Assembly (NCBI GenBank): GCA_032718475.1
Contig: JAUCBJ010006666.1
Coordinates: 1-64,000 of the forward strand
Source of the DNA: Nemertoderma westbladi
Lineage: Eukaryota > Xenacoelomorpha > Nemertodermatida > Nemertodermatidae
DNA: 64,000 nt
Reading direction: 5' to 3'
The stretch's first letter is position 1. Each line of letters starts with the position of its first letter. The notes below the pieces were generated by a model. It was not told where the DNA came from. It was given only the letters and a program-made list of their open reading frames with translations, and ran no database searches. Positions 52,741 through 63,365 of this stretch are shown here, piece after piece. A program made the position numbers and the translations under genes.

Positions 52741-53716
52741 TGAAACAACTTTGAAGCTGGTATCGTTCAGGAATTAATAAAATTCTATACGTTACGTTGT
52801 ATTTGGAACCGCATTCTGAGAACTTAAATGGAGCTATAATTACTGGTAAGTATAATAATTACCTGTAGGCACTAGGAACCCCTATCTGGGAACTGAAATT
52901 GAACTTAATTACTGGTCAGGTTTTATGCAAACAAGCGCGAAATCGCGCAAATTCCGCGTCTACTAACGCATGAACTGTCTCCTTGAATGTCTTACTACGA
53001 TTTATTTATAAATATATATTTATTATATTATATATTTATTTAGCGACTCTGCTTCAATTCTCTATTAAATGACATTGATTATTCCTAATTTATTTATAGA
53101 TTAAATCTGCCGCAAAAAGAAACACAATTTGTGAATTCAATGAAGGAACTGGAACATTTCGTGTAACTTAAAATGATTCAACACTTACAAACTCCAGTTG
53201 GTCGCCACTAACTAAATAAATACTAAAGTAAGTATAGCAGCTGGGTGTAAAATATAAAACTCGAAAAATTATAAATGTCGACAATATGAACTTAAAATTG
53301 CAGCAAACAACATATTATTCTTTGAAACAACTTAAAATTCAACGTAAAAAAACAACGTTAACTTGTCAATAATCGGTATTGGTTTTTGCTATTAAGATTC
53401 AAAAACAGACTAGAGTTTATTAAGTTCCACATAGTTTGTTAAACTAATCCGTTAGATTAGCTAATAAAAATATTTTATATGAAATCATAATATTAAATTT
53501 TTGTTATATTTCAGACAACAACTATCTAGAATGTTTCTAAATCTATAACTCAATGAAATCAGCTCAAATTCTCAGAACAGCCAGCAGGACATAAACTATA
53601 TCACCCCACCTATTTGGTGGTGCAGCTTCGATATATTCAGGTGAGTTGAAAAACCAACACCCACAACTATTTCTCACAAAGATTGTCTCTGTTTAGAACG
53701 TTAGAAATTCTTCGGA
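52741..53716. other. Cassette tail B, left part
   Basis: 52,741-53,080 is unrecognised. From about 53,085 it matches 13,705-14,190 of copy A, including the exon-like segment 53,515-53,640. The match stops at the LINE 3' end at 53,717 and resumes at 60,181. Confidence 0.7.
53515..53640 (+). other. Exon-like segment, 126 bp (paralogue of 14,019-14,111)
   Basis: Acceptor TATATTTCAG, donor TTCAG followed by GTGAGT. The length is a multiple of three, like its relatives, and it begins with the same A-CAA-type start. In the copy-A frame it meets TAA after ten codons, so if spliced it would terminate the protein. Confidence 0.35.
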
Positions 53717-53883
53717 TACTACTACTAGGACCAGCATGCTGCATTGCAGCTGCATTTTTAAGAATGTTGTGCCTGCTTGACGATAAAATTGCGCCGCCAC
53801 AACTCCCTATCACCCATGACATTTTCTAGATCATCCGCATCTTCAAGGCCAGTATCTTTTAAGATGCTTCTCAAGAACGTCAT
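53717..53883 (-). mobile_element. LINE 3'-end fragment
   Basis: It has the (ACT)n tail and the last ~45 codons of the RTE-like LINE, minus strand. It stops where the intact LINE has position 54,487. The piece at 59,166-60,163 starts at the equivalent of 54,606, so the two look like parts of one older insertion opened by satellite DNA. Confidence 0.85.
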
Positions 53884-53934
53884 ATGTGAACGTACGTTAT
53901 ATGAACGTATGTACATATAACGTAAGTCATATGT
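53884..53934. other. Palindromic filler at LINE/satellite junction
   Basis: Fifty bp made of shuffled direct and inverted copies of CATATG, GAACGTA and ACGTTATATG-like words. This is typical of templated insertions left by end-joining repair. The words resemble the adjacent GAACGTCAT of the LINE. Confidence 0.6.
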
Positions 53935-54307
53935 CATAGAGCTCGGCGTTCACGGAGGGTGGTTGATACAGATGGTATAGTACCATAGAGCTCGGCGTTC
54001 ACGGAGGGTGGTTGATACAGATAGTATAGTACCATAGAGCTCGGCGTTCACGGAGGGTGGTTGATACAGATGGTATAGTACCATAGAGCTCGGAGTTCAC
54101 GGAGGGTGGTTGATACAGGTGGTATAGTACCATAGAGCTCGGCGTTCACGGAGGGTGGTTGATACAGATGGTATAGTACCATAGAGATCGGCGTTCACGG
54201 AGGGTGGTTGATACAGGTGGTATAGTACCATAGAGCTCGGCGTTCACGGCGGGTGGTTGATACATATGGTATAGTACCATAGAGATCGGCGTTCACGGAG
54301 GGTGGTT
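53935..54307. repeat. 49-bp satellite block, ~7.6 units
   Basis: Same unit and orientation as 9,409-13,634, with more variants (GATCGG, GGCGGG, ACATATGG). It ends at GGGTGGTT, the target duplication of the LINE that follows. Confidence 0.95.
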
Positions 54308-57300
54308 ACTACTACTACTACTAGGATCGGCATGCTGCATTGCAGCTGCATTTTTAAGAATGCTGTGCCGGCTTGTCAACAAAATTGCACCGCCACAACT
54401 CCCTATCACCCATGACATTTGCTAGATCATCCGCATCTTTAAGGCCAGTGTCCTTTAAGATGCGTCTCAAGAAAGTCATGGGCTGTCCACCATGTTTATT
54501 CACTCCATGAGGCTGCCAAAGTACAAGATTATGCACTGGCTGGTCCTCACGGCGAAAGCAATGTCCTGCAAAGCGGAGGCGATTTTGTTCTAGTGTCAAG
54601 CTTGGGGGAACCAATGAGACACCTCCAATGTTATATAGTGTCTGGTTGGAGATGTGTGCATTGTACTTGACACAATGTACCCGGCGTAGCATTCTTGTGA
54701 ATGTGCCATCCAGAGATTTGGTGTCCTCAGCAGTTAGAGCCCAGCATGGACTCCCGTAGAGGAGTACTGGAACTACTGCTGCTCTAAATAATCGGACCTT
54801 AAGTTTCCGATTAATTCTAGGTGACTTCCAAATCCTGGAAAGCCTATTCAAGGCTGCCCATGCCTTTCCCTTACGTATTCGAAGGTCCTCACCTGACTTC
54901 CGGATCCATGATCCCAGGTAACAGAAGTCGTCCACATGCTCAAGCATACCATCCTTTGAGCTTATGCTCATCCGATCAGAGACTTGCTGAGGACTTTCAA
55001 AGTTAACTGTCAGAATTTTGGTCTTTCTGGAGTTAATAAAAAGACCAACACTAGAAGCAGCATGTTCTAATGAGCTGAGGAGCCGCTGGGCTCCCTCTAA
55101 TGATTCTGAGAGTACTCCTAAGTCATCAGCAAAGTCTAGATCAGTTAGGTACTTGGCAGGATTTCCTCGACTTCTGGAGCCAGTAGGTGGAGTTATCATC
55201 ACCCCATCATCATTATGATGATCTAAGGACATGCGTAGAACATAGTCAACCACAATAATGAACAAGAATGGTGCAAGTGTGTCTCCTTGGAGGACGCCCC
55301 ATAACACTTCAAATGGTTCTGTGTCACCGTCAACAGTAGACACAAATGTTGTCGAACCATCGTATACTGATCTGATTGCTGCAATAATTTCATCAGGAAT
55401 TCCATATAATGAAAGTATGCTGAACATACGTGAGCGAGAGACTGAATCAAAGGCCTTGAAGAAGTCAACAAAGATAACAGCCAGATGCCTGTCTTTCTTT
55501 TTTGATAACTCTTCAATTATCCTTCTAAGTGCCAAAATGGGCTCCATGGTCCCACGACCTTTACGGAACCCATTCTGATTTCCACGTAACAGTCTCTCAA
55601 TAGGATCCCTGATGCAATTTAATAGAATTCTATTGTATAGTTTTGCAGCAATCGAGATCAATGAGATTCCCCGAAAAGAACCATAGAGTGTTAGGTTGCC
55701 CTTCTTGGGAACTGGCACCAACTTATTTGTTTTCATTTCTTGTGGGACTCTTGTTGTACGGTACATGTCTACTATGATGGGATAGATGAGCTTTAAACAC
55801 TCAGGTATTTTAAAGACCTCAGGGGGAACACCATCTACTCCACTGGCACGATTGGTCTTAATGCTCTTTGCAGCAGCCTTCACTTCTGCAAAGGAGATAT
55901 CGCCAATGGGAATATCTGGGAGTACAGACTCAGACACTTTTACTTCTATAAAGTTATCAGGCAATACCCTGTCATTATTGAGGAGCTTTTCAAAGTGGGC
56001 TTTCCAACCATTGAGGCGATCGGCTGGTGATTCAGCCTTAACCTTGGTGGTTGGTTGGCTTTTCCGCCCAGTAAGCAGATTGATCGATTTCCATGCCTGG
56101 GATGATTGCCTGCTGTCGTCAGCATCATTGATGGCATCAACCTGTTGGTTTATTAGCTCCTGTAGATTAACAGAGTACTGCCTGTTCAGGGACCTAGATG
56201 CAGCTTTAACTGCATTCTTGGCCGCTATAGTCTGTTTGAGTCGGGACTCTTTCTGCGCCTTATGAAGGTCATTTCGGCACTTCTGAATTTTGTTGTCAGT
56301 CCAGGGGGCCCTTTTCCTGTTTCGAGGGTATACAGGAACTGTTTCTGCAGCTGCTAACTTAACTGCTTCTGTAAAGGCAGTATAGCCCTCACAGTGATCT
56401 GCCGCCTCAGAGGCAAGAGCCTCATACCTGTTGATCAGCTGTAGTGTGAAGCTGGATCTCACACTTGGCTGTTGCAACAGAGAGGACCAGTCATGCCGTG
56501 GCAAGGCAGATTTCGTTGTTCTGCTAGCACGCAGACTAAGTCTTACCTTGGCCACAATAAGGCGGTGATCACTGGAGAAGGGTCGAAGTGTAAATGCATT
56601 ACAGTCTTGTATAGAGCTCCCGTATTTCCTACGAAACAGAATATGGTCTATCTGGGACTTGTGACCACTGGGTCCACTATGAGTCCATAGCTTTCCAGTT
56701 CGCTTCTTGAACTGGGTTCCAGCCGAAAACAATCCATTTCCAGAGATAAAATCCTGAAGATGGACAGAATTTCGGTTAACACTATTGCTATAGACCCAGG
56801 GTGATGTAGGTGATTGATGCAGACTTGCATTAAAGTCTCCCAGGAATGTTAAGAATGCATGCTGATCCACTCCATCAGTTGCTGCTTGTAGATTGTGGTA
56901 GAAATTTTCCACCTCCTCTACAGGGGCAACACTAGTTGGAGAGTAGCACACAATCAGAACCACCTTAGGAAACTTCTTAGCCAGTCTTCCAGAACATGAG
57001 AAGTGGCAACGGATGATGCGGTTAGAGATTTGGTCTATTTTGTCCAATGCTGCATGTGCAGTTGGATTCATCAATAGACCAATTCCACCATTGCCACTAT
57101 CATCTGCTGACGCAAGGGCGAGTCGCCAACCGCCCCCCATGTCCTTAATCAGAACCTCATCAGTCTGTCCAGTCTGCATTCGGTGCTCTTGAACACCCAC
57201 TGCGCTAAGAGAAAGCTTATCTGCCAAGGCAGTCAGCTCACCTTGTCGCATTGGGGACCCGAGTGTTAGGGTGTTTACTGAGGCTAGTCTAGTGACTTGC

Positions 57301-58078
57301 CTCAGATTCACCAATGGCTTTGTTGGTCGGGGTGGAACATGAGAGTAGCCTCCAACTCCAGAATCCCTCTCCCCATCACAATCTGGCCTCCCTGGTGACC
57401 CAGGGTTTGGGCCAGAAAGGTCATCAGGAAAGGGACTCAAAGAATTGTTGGCTGCTCTCTCTCCAGTAGGGGGTGAGACAGGCAGCCGGTCAGGAGTTAA
57501 CTGACGCCTGTGAGGCCGATTGTGTCCGGTAATTCCACTGGCCTCTAGTGGCCGGACCTCCGCATTGCTAATGTAATCCATAGTGGGGGTTGGGGGGTGC
57601 TTTTTTGCCGAGTCAGCTCTCGGGGCAAATACCACACCCTGGTTTGCCATTCCACAGGGTGGGTGTCGCAATGGAGTCAGATATGAGGCCCATCACCCAT
57701 ATCTACTCTGGCGTACATGACCCACCATTGGCTGTTGCAGCTCATCTGCTGGGTCATGCCCTGTACCCTTGCTGCCAGGTGCAGGTCGCAGTGAAGTGCC
57801 CTCAGAGTGGACATGAGAACACTCTACTCCTAACCAGCCATTGGTAGATCACCATCTGCCTGGTCAGGCCATATACCCCTGCAGCCAAGTATATGGGTCC
57901 TTAATCCAGGACCAAGGGCGTCCTTATCCCAGAACGAAGGGGGTCCTAGTTACAGGACCAGATTTGCCCTAGTAAGAGGGTCTATGCAGCTACAGGTGGC
58001 ACCTCCTTTATGCTGCATGGAGGTGGCAAGTTTTCTTGATCAATGACCTAGAATACCTGACCTGACCGGAACCGGACC
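54308..58078 (-). mobile_element. Near-complete RTE-like LINE inserted in the satellite
   Basis: 3,771 bp, minus strand. Its 3' end is a trinucleotide (TAG)n tail at 54,308. Its 5' leader (57,672-58,078) has no ORF. Both flanks are satellite, and the octamer GGGTGGTT is at 54,300-54,307 and 58,079-58,086, fitting an 8-bp target duplication at one satellite position. The single ORF is intact, so the copy may be competent. The clade is assigned from the single APE-RT ORF and short-repeat tail; a related clade is possible. Confidence 0.9.
54354..57671 (-). CDS. LINE endonuclease-reverse transcriptase
   Basis: 1,105-aa intact ORF for target-primed reverse transcription. After a Pro/Ser-rich N-terminus, the APE-type endonuclease spans ~130-380, with VQEHRM (~160), LGDFNAS (~278) and SDHRLIV (~367) holding the expected Glu, Asp/Asn and Asp-His. 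The RT spans ~590-870: GFRKGRGTMEPI, then DFFKAFDSVSR, then VLQGDTLAPFLF, then the catalytic FADDL at ~846. The C-terminal region ends with GHCFRRED, WQPHG and DRELW words typical of RTE-like elements; no zinc knuckle or RNase H was seen. It starts at the first in-frame ATG; a shorter start at residue 8 or 31 is possible. Three broken relatives in this window share its 3' end or RT region. Confidence 0.92.
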   Translation of the reverse strand: MRHPPCGMANQGVVFAPRADSAKKHPPTPTMDYISNAEVRPLEASGITGHNRPHRRQLTPDRLPVSPPTGERAANNSLSPFPDDLSGPNPGSPGRPDCDGERDSGVGGYSHVPPRPTKPLVNLRQVTRLASVNTLTLGSPMRQGELTALADKLSLSAVGVQEHRMQTGQTDEVLIKDMGGGWRLALASADDSGNGGIGLLMNPTAHAALDKIDQISNRIIRCHFSCSGRLAKKFPKVVLIVCYSPTSVAPVEEVENFYHNLQAATDGVDQHAFLTFLGDFNASLHQSPTSPWVYSNSVNRNSVHLQDFISGNGLFSAGTQFKKRTGKLWTHSGPSGHKSQIDHILFRRKYGSSIQDCNAFTLRPFSSDHRLIVAKVRLSLRASRTTKSALPRHDWSSLLQQPSVRSSFTLQLINRYEALASEAADHCEGYTAFTEAVKLAAAETVPVYPRNRKRAPWTDNKIQKCRNDLHKAQKESRLKQTIAAKNAVKAASRSLNRQYSVNLQELINQQVDAINDADDSRQSSQAWKSINLLTGRKSQPTTKVKAESPADRLNGWKAHFEKLLNNDRVLPDNFIEVKVSESVLPDIPIGDISFAEVKAAAKSIKTNRASGVDGVPPEVFKIPECLKLIYPIIVDMYRTTRVPQEMKTNKLVPVPKKGNLTLYGSFRGISLISIAAKLYNRILLNCIRDPIERLLRGNQNGFRKGRGTMEPILALRRIIEELSKKKDRHLAVIFVDFFKAFDSVSRSRMFSILSLYGIPDEIIAAIRSVYDGSTTFVSTVDGDTEPFEVLWGVLQGDTLAPFLFIIVVDYVLRMSLDHHNDDGVMITPPTGSRSRGNPAKYLTDLDFADDLGVLSESLEGAQRLLSSLEHAASSVGLFINSRKTKILTVNFESPQQVSDRMSISSKDGMLEHVDDFCYLGSWIRKSGEDLRIRKGKAWAALNRLSRIWKSPRINRKLKVRLFRAAVVPVLLYGSPCWALTAEDTKSLDGTFTRMLRRVHCVKYNAHISNQTLYNIGGVSLVPPSLTLEQNRLRFAGHCFRREDQPVHNLVLWQPHGVNKHGGQPMTFLRRILKDTGLKDADDLANVMGDRELWRCNFVDKPAQHS

Positions 58079-59165
58079 GGGTGGTTGATACAGGTGGTAT
58101 AGTACCATAGAGCTCGGCGTTCACGGAGGGTGGTTGATACAGGTGGTATAGTACCATAGAGCTCGGCGTTCACGGAGGGTGGTTGATACAGATGGTATAG
58201 TACCATAGAGATCGGCGTTCACGGAGGGTGGTTGATACAGGTGGTATAGTACCATAGAGCTCGGCGTTTACGGCGGGTGGTTGATACATATGGTATAGTA
58301 CCATAGAGATCGGCGTTCACGGAGGGTGGTTGATACAGGTGGTATAGTACCATAGAGCTCGGCGTTCACGGCGGGTGGTTGATACATATGGTATAGTACC
58401 ATAGAGCTCGGCGTTCACGGAGGGTGGTTGATACAGGTGGTATAGTACCATAGAGCTCGGCGGTCACGGAGGGTGGTTGATACAGATGGTATAGTACCAT
58501 AGAGCTCGGCGTTCACGGAGGGTGGTTGATACAGATGGTATAGTACCATAGAACTCGGCGTTCACGGAGGATGGTTGATACAGGTGGTATAGTACCATAG
58601 AACTCGGCGTTCACGGAGGGTGGTTGATACAGGTGGTATAGTACCATAGAGCTCGGCGTTCACGGAGGGTGGTTGGTACAGGTTGTATAGTACCATAGAG
58701 CTCGGCGTTCACGGAGGGTGGTTCATACGTAATGGTATAGTACTATAAAGCTCGGCGTTCACGGAGGGTGGTTGATACAGGTGGTATATTACCATAGCGC
58801 TCGGCGTTCACGGAGGGTGGTTGATACAGGTGGTATAGTACCATAGAGCTCGGCGTTCACGGAGGGTGGTTGATACAGATGGTATAGTACCATAGAGCTC
58901 GGCGTTCACGGAGGATGGTTGATACAGGTTGTATAGTACCATAGAGCTCGGCGTTCACGGAGGGTGGTTCATACGTAATGGTATAGTACTATAAAGCTCG
59001 GCGTTCACGGAGGGTGGTTGATACAGGTGGTATATTACCATAGAGCTCGGCGTTCACGGAGGGTGGTTGATACAGGTGGTATAGTACCATAGAGCTCGGC
59101 GTTCACGGAGGGTGGTTGATACAGATGGTATAGAACCATAAAGCTCGGCGTTCACGGAGGGTGGT
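58079..59165. repeat. 49-bp satellite block, ~22 units
   Basis: It continues the block cut by the LINE. A five-unit stretch is duplicated at an offset of 246 bp (GTTCATACGTAATGG near 58,721 and 58,967). It ends abruptly in LINE sequence at 59,166. Confidence 0.95.
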
Positions 59166-60163
59166 GGGAAACAATGAGACACCTCCAATGTTATATAGTG
59201 TCTGGTTGAAGATGTGTGCATTGTACTTTATACAACTAACCCGGCGTAGCATTCTTGTGAATGTGCCATCCAGAGATTTAGTGTTCTCAACAGTTAGAGC
59301 CCAGCATGGACTCCCATAGAGGAGTACTGGAACTACTGCTGCTCTAAATAATCGGACCTTAAGTTTTCGATTAATTCTCTGTGACTTCAAAATCCTGGAA
59401 AGCCTATTCAAGGCAGCCCAGCCCATGCCTTTCCCTTAGGTATTCGAAGGGCTTCACCTGACTTCCGGATCCATACTCCCAGGTAACAGAAGTCATCCAC
59501 ATGCTCAAGCATACCATCCTTTGAACTTTTGCTCCACCGGTCAGAGACATGCTGAGGACTTTCAAAGTTAAATGTCAAAATTGGTCTTTTTGGAGTCAAT
59601 AAAAAGACCAACACTAGAAGCAACCTGTTCTAATAATCTGAGGAGCCGGTGGGTTCGCTCTAGTGATTCTGAGAGTACTCCTAAGTCATCAGCAAAGTTT
59701 AGATCAGTTAGGTACTTGGCAGGATTTCCTCAACTACTGGAGCCAATAGGTGGAGTTATGATCACCCCATCATCATTATAAAGATCTAAGGACATGCGTA
59801 GAACAAAGTCAACCACAATTATGAACAAGAATGGCGCAAGTGTGTCTCCTTGGAGGCCTCCCCATAATACTTTAAATAGTTCTGTGTCACCATCAACAGT
59901 AGACACAAATGTTGTCGAACCATCGTATACAGATCTCATTGCTGCAATAATTTCATCAGGAATCCCATATAACGAAAGTATGCTGAACATACATGAGCGA
60001 GAGACTGAATCAAAAGCCTTGAAGAAGTCAACAAAGATAACAGCCAGATGCCTGCCTTTCTTTTTTGATAACTCTTCAATTATCCTTCTAAGTGCCAAAA
60101 TGGGCTTCATGGTCCCACGACCTTTACGGAACCCATTCTCATTTCCACGGAGAAGTCTCTCAA
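59166..60163 (-). mobile_element. Older, 5'-truncated RTE-like LINE fragment
   Basis: It matches 54,606-55,590 of the intact copy: RT core and part of the C-terminus, with frameshifts splitting it into three ORFs (59,730-60,179; 59,408-59,623; 59,103-59,426). It probably continues the 53,717-53,883 fragment across the intruding satellite and younger LINE, with about 120 bp lost. The 5' end is followed by a doubled CAAATTCATT. Confidence 0.88.
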
Positions 60164-60180
60164 ATTCATTCAAATTCATT

Positions 60181-62409
60181 GTTAGATAAGCTAATCTTTA
60201 TTTACGTATCCCCTAAAGGGACATGAAAGAAAGAAATACTTTTTACAAACTCATATGAATGAATTACTAACTCGTACGAACGTCGAATTTAAATATATTA
60301 TATTGCTGATGCAAATTTCAAATTTTACACTGGGCTGGGAGGGATTTTTAATATGAAATCATAATATTATTTTTCCGTTTTGCTATTTTCCAGACAAGTA
60401 TCAACTCTTGACTTCTAAATCAACAACTTCAGTTTAACTCGGACAGATTATTATTTAACATTGAGATTTCGGCAACATATCTTATATTCCAACTAGACCA
60501 ACAATCCGAATTATTTAAGGAGTTGAATCTTCGATATATTAAGGTGAGTTACATTGAGTCCCAAAGGCCTCTAGAACTAATTTTGGTTTTCAGTCAGGAA
60601 GAAATTTCTCCTTTTAGAATGTTAGAAATGTTCCTTAAAGTTATTACTGTACTATTTAGTTGCATTGAAATATTTTCAATGTTGAAATCGTTTTAAACTT
60701 CCCGCCTTGTATCACTATGGCCTATCATACTGATAGTTTTAAATTTCCCGCCCTTTTCTACTTGGTCATTTAATACATGTTGTCTGTTGGTGGGGGTTAT
60801 TGTTTGGTGCATATTCGAAATAAATTAAATATTATATAAATAAATGTAACATAAAAAAAAGTTCCAATAATATGCAAATTTTATGGACCTATTTAATTCC
60901 TATATTTACAGAATAATCGCAAACCAAACAAGATGCCATTTGGATTATAAGAAAACAGAAGCAGATTATTATATATATAATATTGGAATATCAGAGAAGA
61001 GAAACTTAATTATAACAAATCAACAAATTAACAAATAACATCCCAATAAAGTAATCCAACCCTACAGACAGACAGTAGTTCCGATGTTCTAAACTCAAAC
61101 TATACTAAGTATTCAAAAGAAGATCAGATCAATTGATTGAATAACACCAGTTCAATCCCGTATCTTACAGAATATTATATTCAGTTACCGAAAATATTTA
61201 ATAGTATTGATGTTGAGGGCCAGTATTATAAATAGGTTTATGTAATAATTTATATTATGGGAATTTTATAACTTTATTTATATTATAAATAATAATAAAG
61301 ATTTAATTATTTTGCATAGGGAGAGCTCGCAATATTCGCTAAAATTAAATCTAAAAGAATTAATTTATATCAGATGTAAATACAATAATGATATAAATTT
61401 CCCTCAATTGATTTCCATTTTAATTCGTTTTTGTTCAATATTATTCCCATATTGAGTATTCGAGTAATGCCTGTGTATCTCCTACGTCCCTTTGGTAGAT
61501 ACAAACCTGGACCATCTACTAATAAAACATTTTAATTATAACTCAGAGGTTCCCATTGGTTATATTATTAACCAATCGGTTCTTTAACCAATAATACATT
61601 GGTTTACAATGAGTGTAACGGAGTTGGTTCCCATTCAGAACTACTATAATGTTATATGTTTATCTAATCTATTCTAATTATCTCGGTCCCACTGTGGCTG
61701 GTTGTGGTTTCCCTAAAGTTACCCGACAACCCTATGTCATTGTACGTCCGTCCGTGTTACTAAACTATCAACTCTGTTTGGACAATCACACTCCATTCTG
61801 CACCCAAAAACACCAGTTCAGCTATTTATATCCTTATAAAGGATATATTTAGCATTAATTACAGCGATCAGTGGATTGGTTACAGACTAGGTAAACCTCG
61901 GGGTTCTGTATTGGATACACAGGGGGTTCGTTCCTATACTTACATTCATATGTAACACAGATATGGAACGGTGACAGGAAACCAAGTCAGATGTTCTGCT
62001 AATAATTATTGTAGCATCATTATTGTGAGCTAACCCTATTCATTAATTTTTAATATTTATTTGTATATTCTGTTGAGTTGATGTGATTTAATTGAATTGT
62101 GTTCCAGTTATGATTCTATATTTAGTTAAGTAAGTAATGTTTTCTAAAAAATATACTTAAAAATTTCTGAAAGACTTTTGATTAATATATTTATTAATAG
62201 CCCAATTAATTTTGTATGTAATTTATAAATGTATAATTTTATTAAATTAGTTATAACTTTTCTTTTAATGATAAACTCAAGTGGAAAAATATAAAATATC
62301 TATTTTACATTTGTGTCATTATATCAACGTATATTAGACCTATATTGACCATAAATTTACAAGCTGATAACATACAATAACATACAATAAATAAATAAAC
62401 AAGGTTGAT
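60181..62409. other. Cassette tail B, right part
   Basis: It resumes the match to copy A at 14,266 and follows it to the LINE remnant, with small indels (for example a 16-bp ACCAATCGGTTC-type insertion near 61,570) and a ~160-bp extra block near 60,200-60,355. It contains the exon-like segment 60,394-60,543 and the 67-codon ORF at 61,649-61,852. No other gene recognised. Confidence 0.75.
60394..60543 (+). other. Exon-like segment, 150 bp (paralogue of 14,323-14,472)
   Basis: Same acceptor (CTATTTTCCAG), same length and a GTGAGT donor. It reads one nucleotide, seven codons and TAA, as in copy A. Confidence 0.35.
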
Positions 62410-62566
62410 ACAATAAATTCAGATTCCGTGATCCCAGGGTACGACAAGGCTCATATTTATCGAGTAGATTCGCTAGGTAGTCTGGCGCCAAACCGTGTAG
62501 ACACTTATAAACTAGTGTTGCGATCTTAAAATCAATCCTTCTACAGATAGGTAGACAGTGTAGCTC
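62410..62566 (-). pseudogene. CR1/L2-type LINE C-terminal fragment, copy B
   Basis: The same LHxLP / RIxFK / YKxLHGxAP words as at 16,340-16,495, carried by the segmental duplication. Homology with copy A ends here, at CTCCCCGG and a 21-bp G run. Confidence 0.85.
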
Positions 62567-62569
62567 CCC

Positions 62570-63365
62570 GGGGGGGGGGGGGGGGGGGGGTAGCTATACT
62601 TGTGACGTCACAATAACACTTTTGTGAACAAAAAAAATACATTTTACAAATACCAAATTTAATACACAATAAAATATTTCTATAATAATAATATTTATTC
62701 GAACGAGCGAAATGCCATAGAGGATTAAATATCACATTTAGCGGCATCTACTGGTATATTACTGGTACATCATAGGTATCGTGCAAAATCAGCACCGATA
62801 TATTAATTCCTTGGTTTATTTTAATTATTATGTTTGTTTATTTATCGGTCGGTAGGGGAGTAGCGGAGTGGAGATGTGTCTGTCTGTATACCGAACTGTA
62901 TAGTGTATACCCTATTGTTATTATTATTAATTTTCTTCTCTTATATTCTTTCGAACCCGTTTCAAATGAATTTTTACCGACACTAAAAAATCATCTGATG
63001 GATCATCATAATAGTAACGAATTTATCGTTTCTTTGTGCAAAACTCATTAATTTAATATCCATTTTATGTTTTAAAATCCTCCAGAACAAAAAAAGTATT
63101 ATTTAATATAATAATATTTATGGTACTAATACTGTATATAAATATATATTATAATAAAAACTTACTAAATATACCGGTACCAGTACTTCAGTAGTTTTAA
63201 CATAATAATTTATAACTTAACATTTTTTATTAACTATACAGGTTATTTTTGTGACGTGATGTTCAAGGGGGTAGTGGGGTTATAAAATTGGTGACAGATT
63301 GTGACAGATGGTGGGGGGTCAAATATCGTCAAAAATAGCGTGACATCATTTGTGAACGGCCCCTA
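62570..63365. other. Possible non-autonomous DNA element beginning with poly-G
   Basis: It starts with a 21-bp G run (62,570-62,590), then GTGACGTCAC. It ends with GTGACAGATTGTGACAGATGG, GGGGGGTC and a GCGTGACATC...GTGAACGGCCCC motif. The ends recall MITE termini of the CGTTCAC...GTCACGC type, and a related end lies at 35,031. It interrupts the cassette match at 62,567. The inner ORF at 62,830-63,051 is not recognised. Confidence 0.35.

Noticed and set aside
55258-56265. Plus-strand ORFs of 97-159 codons opposite the LINE RT
   Set aside because: Antisense shadows of the intact LINE ORF; the same shadows occur opposite the degraded copies.
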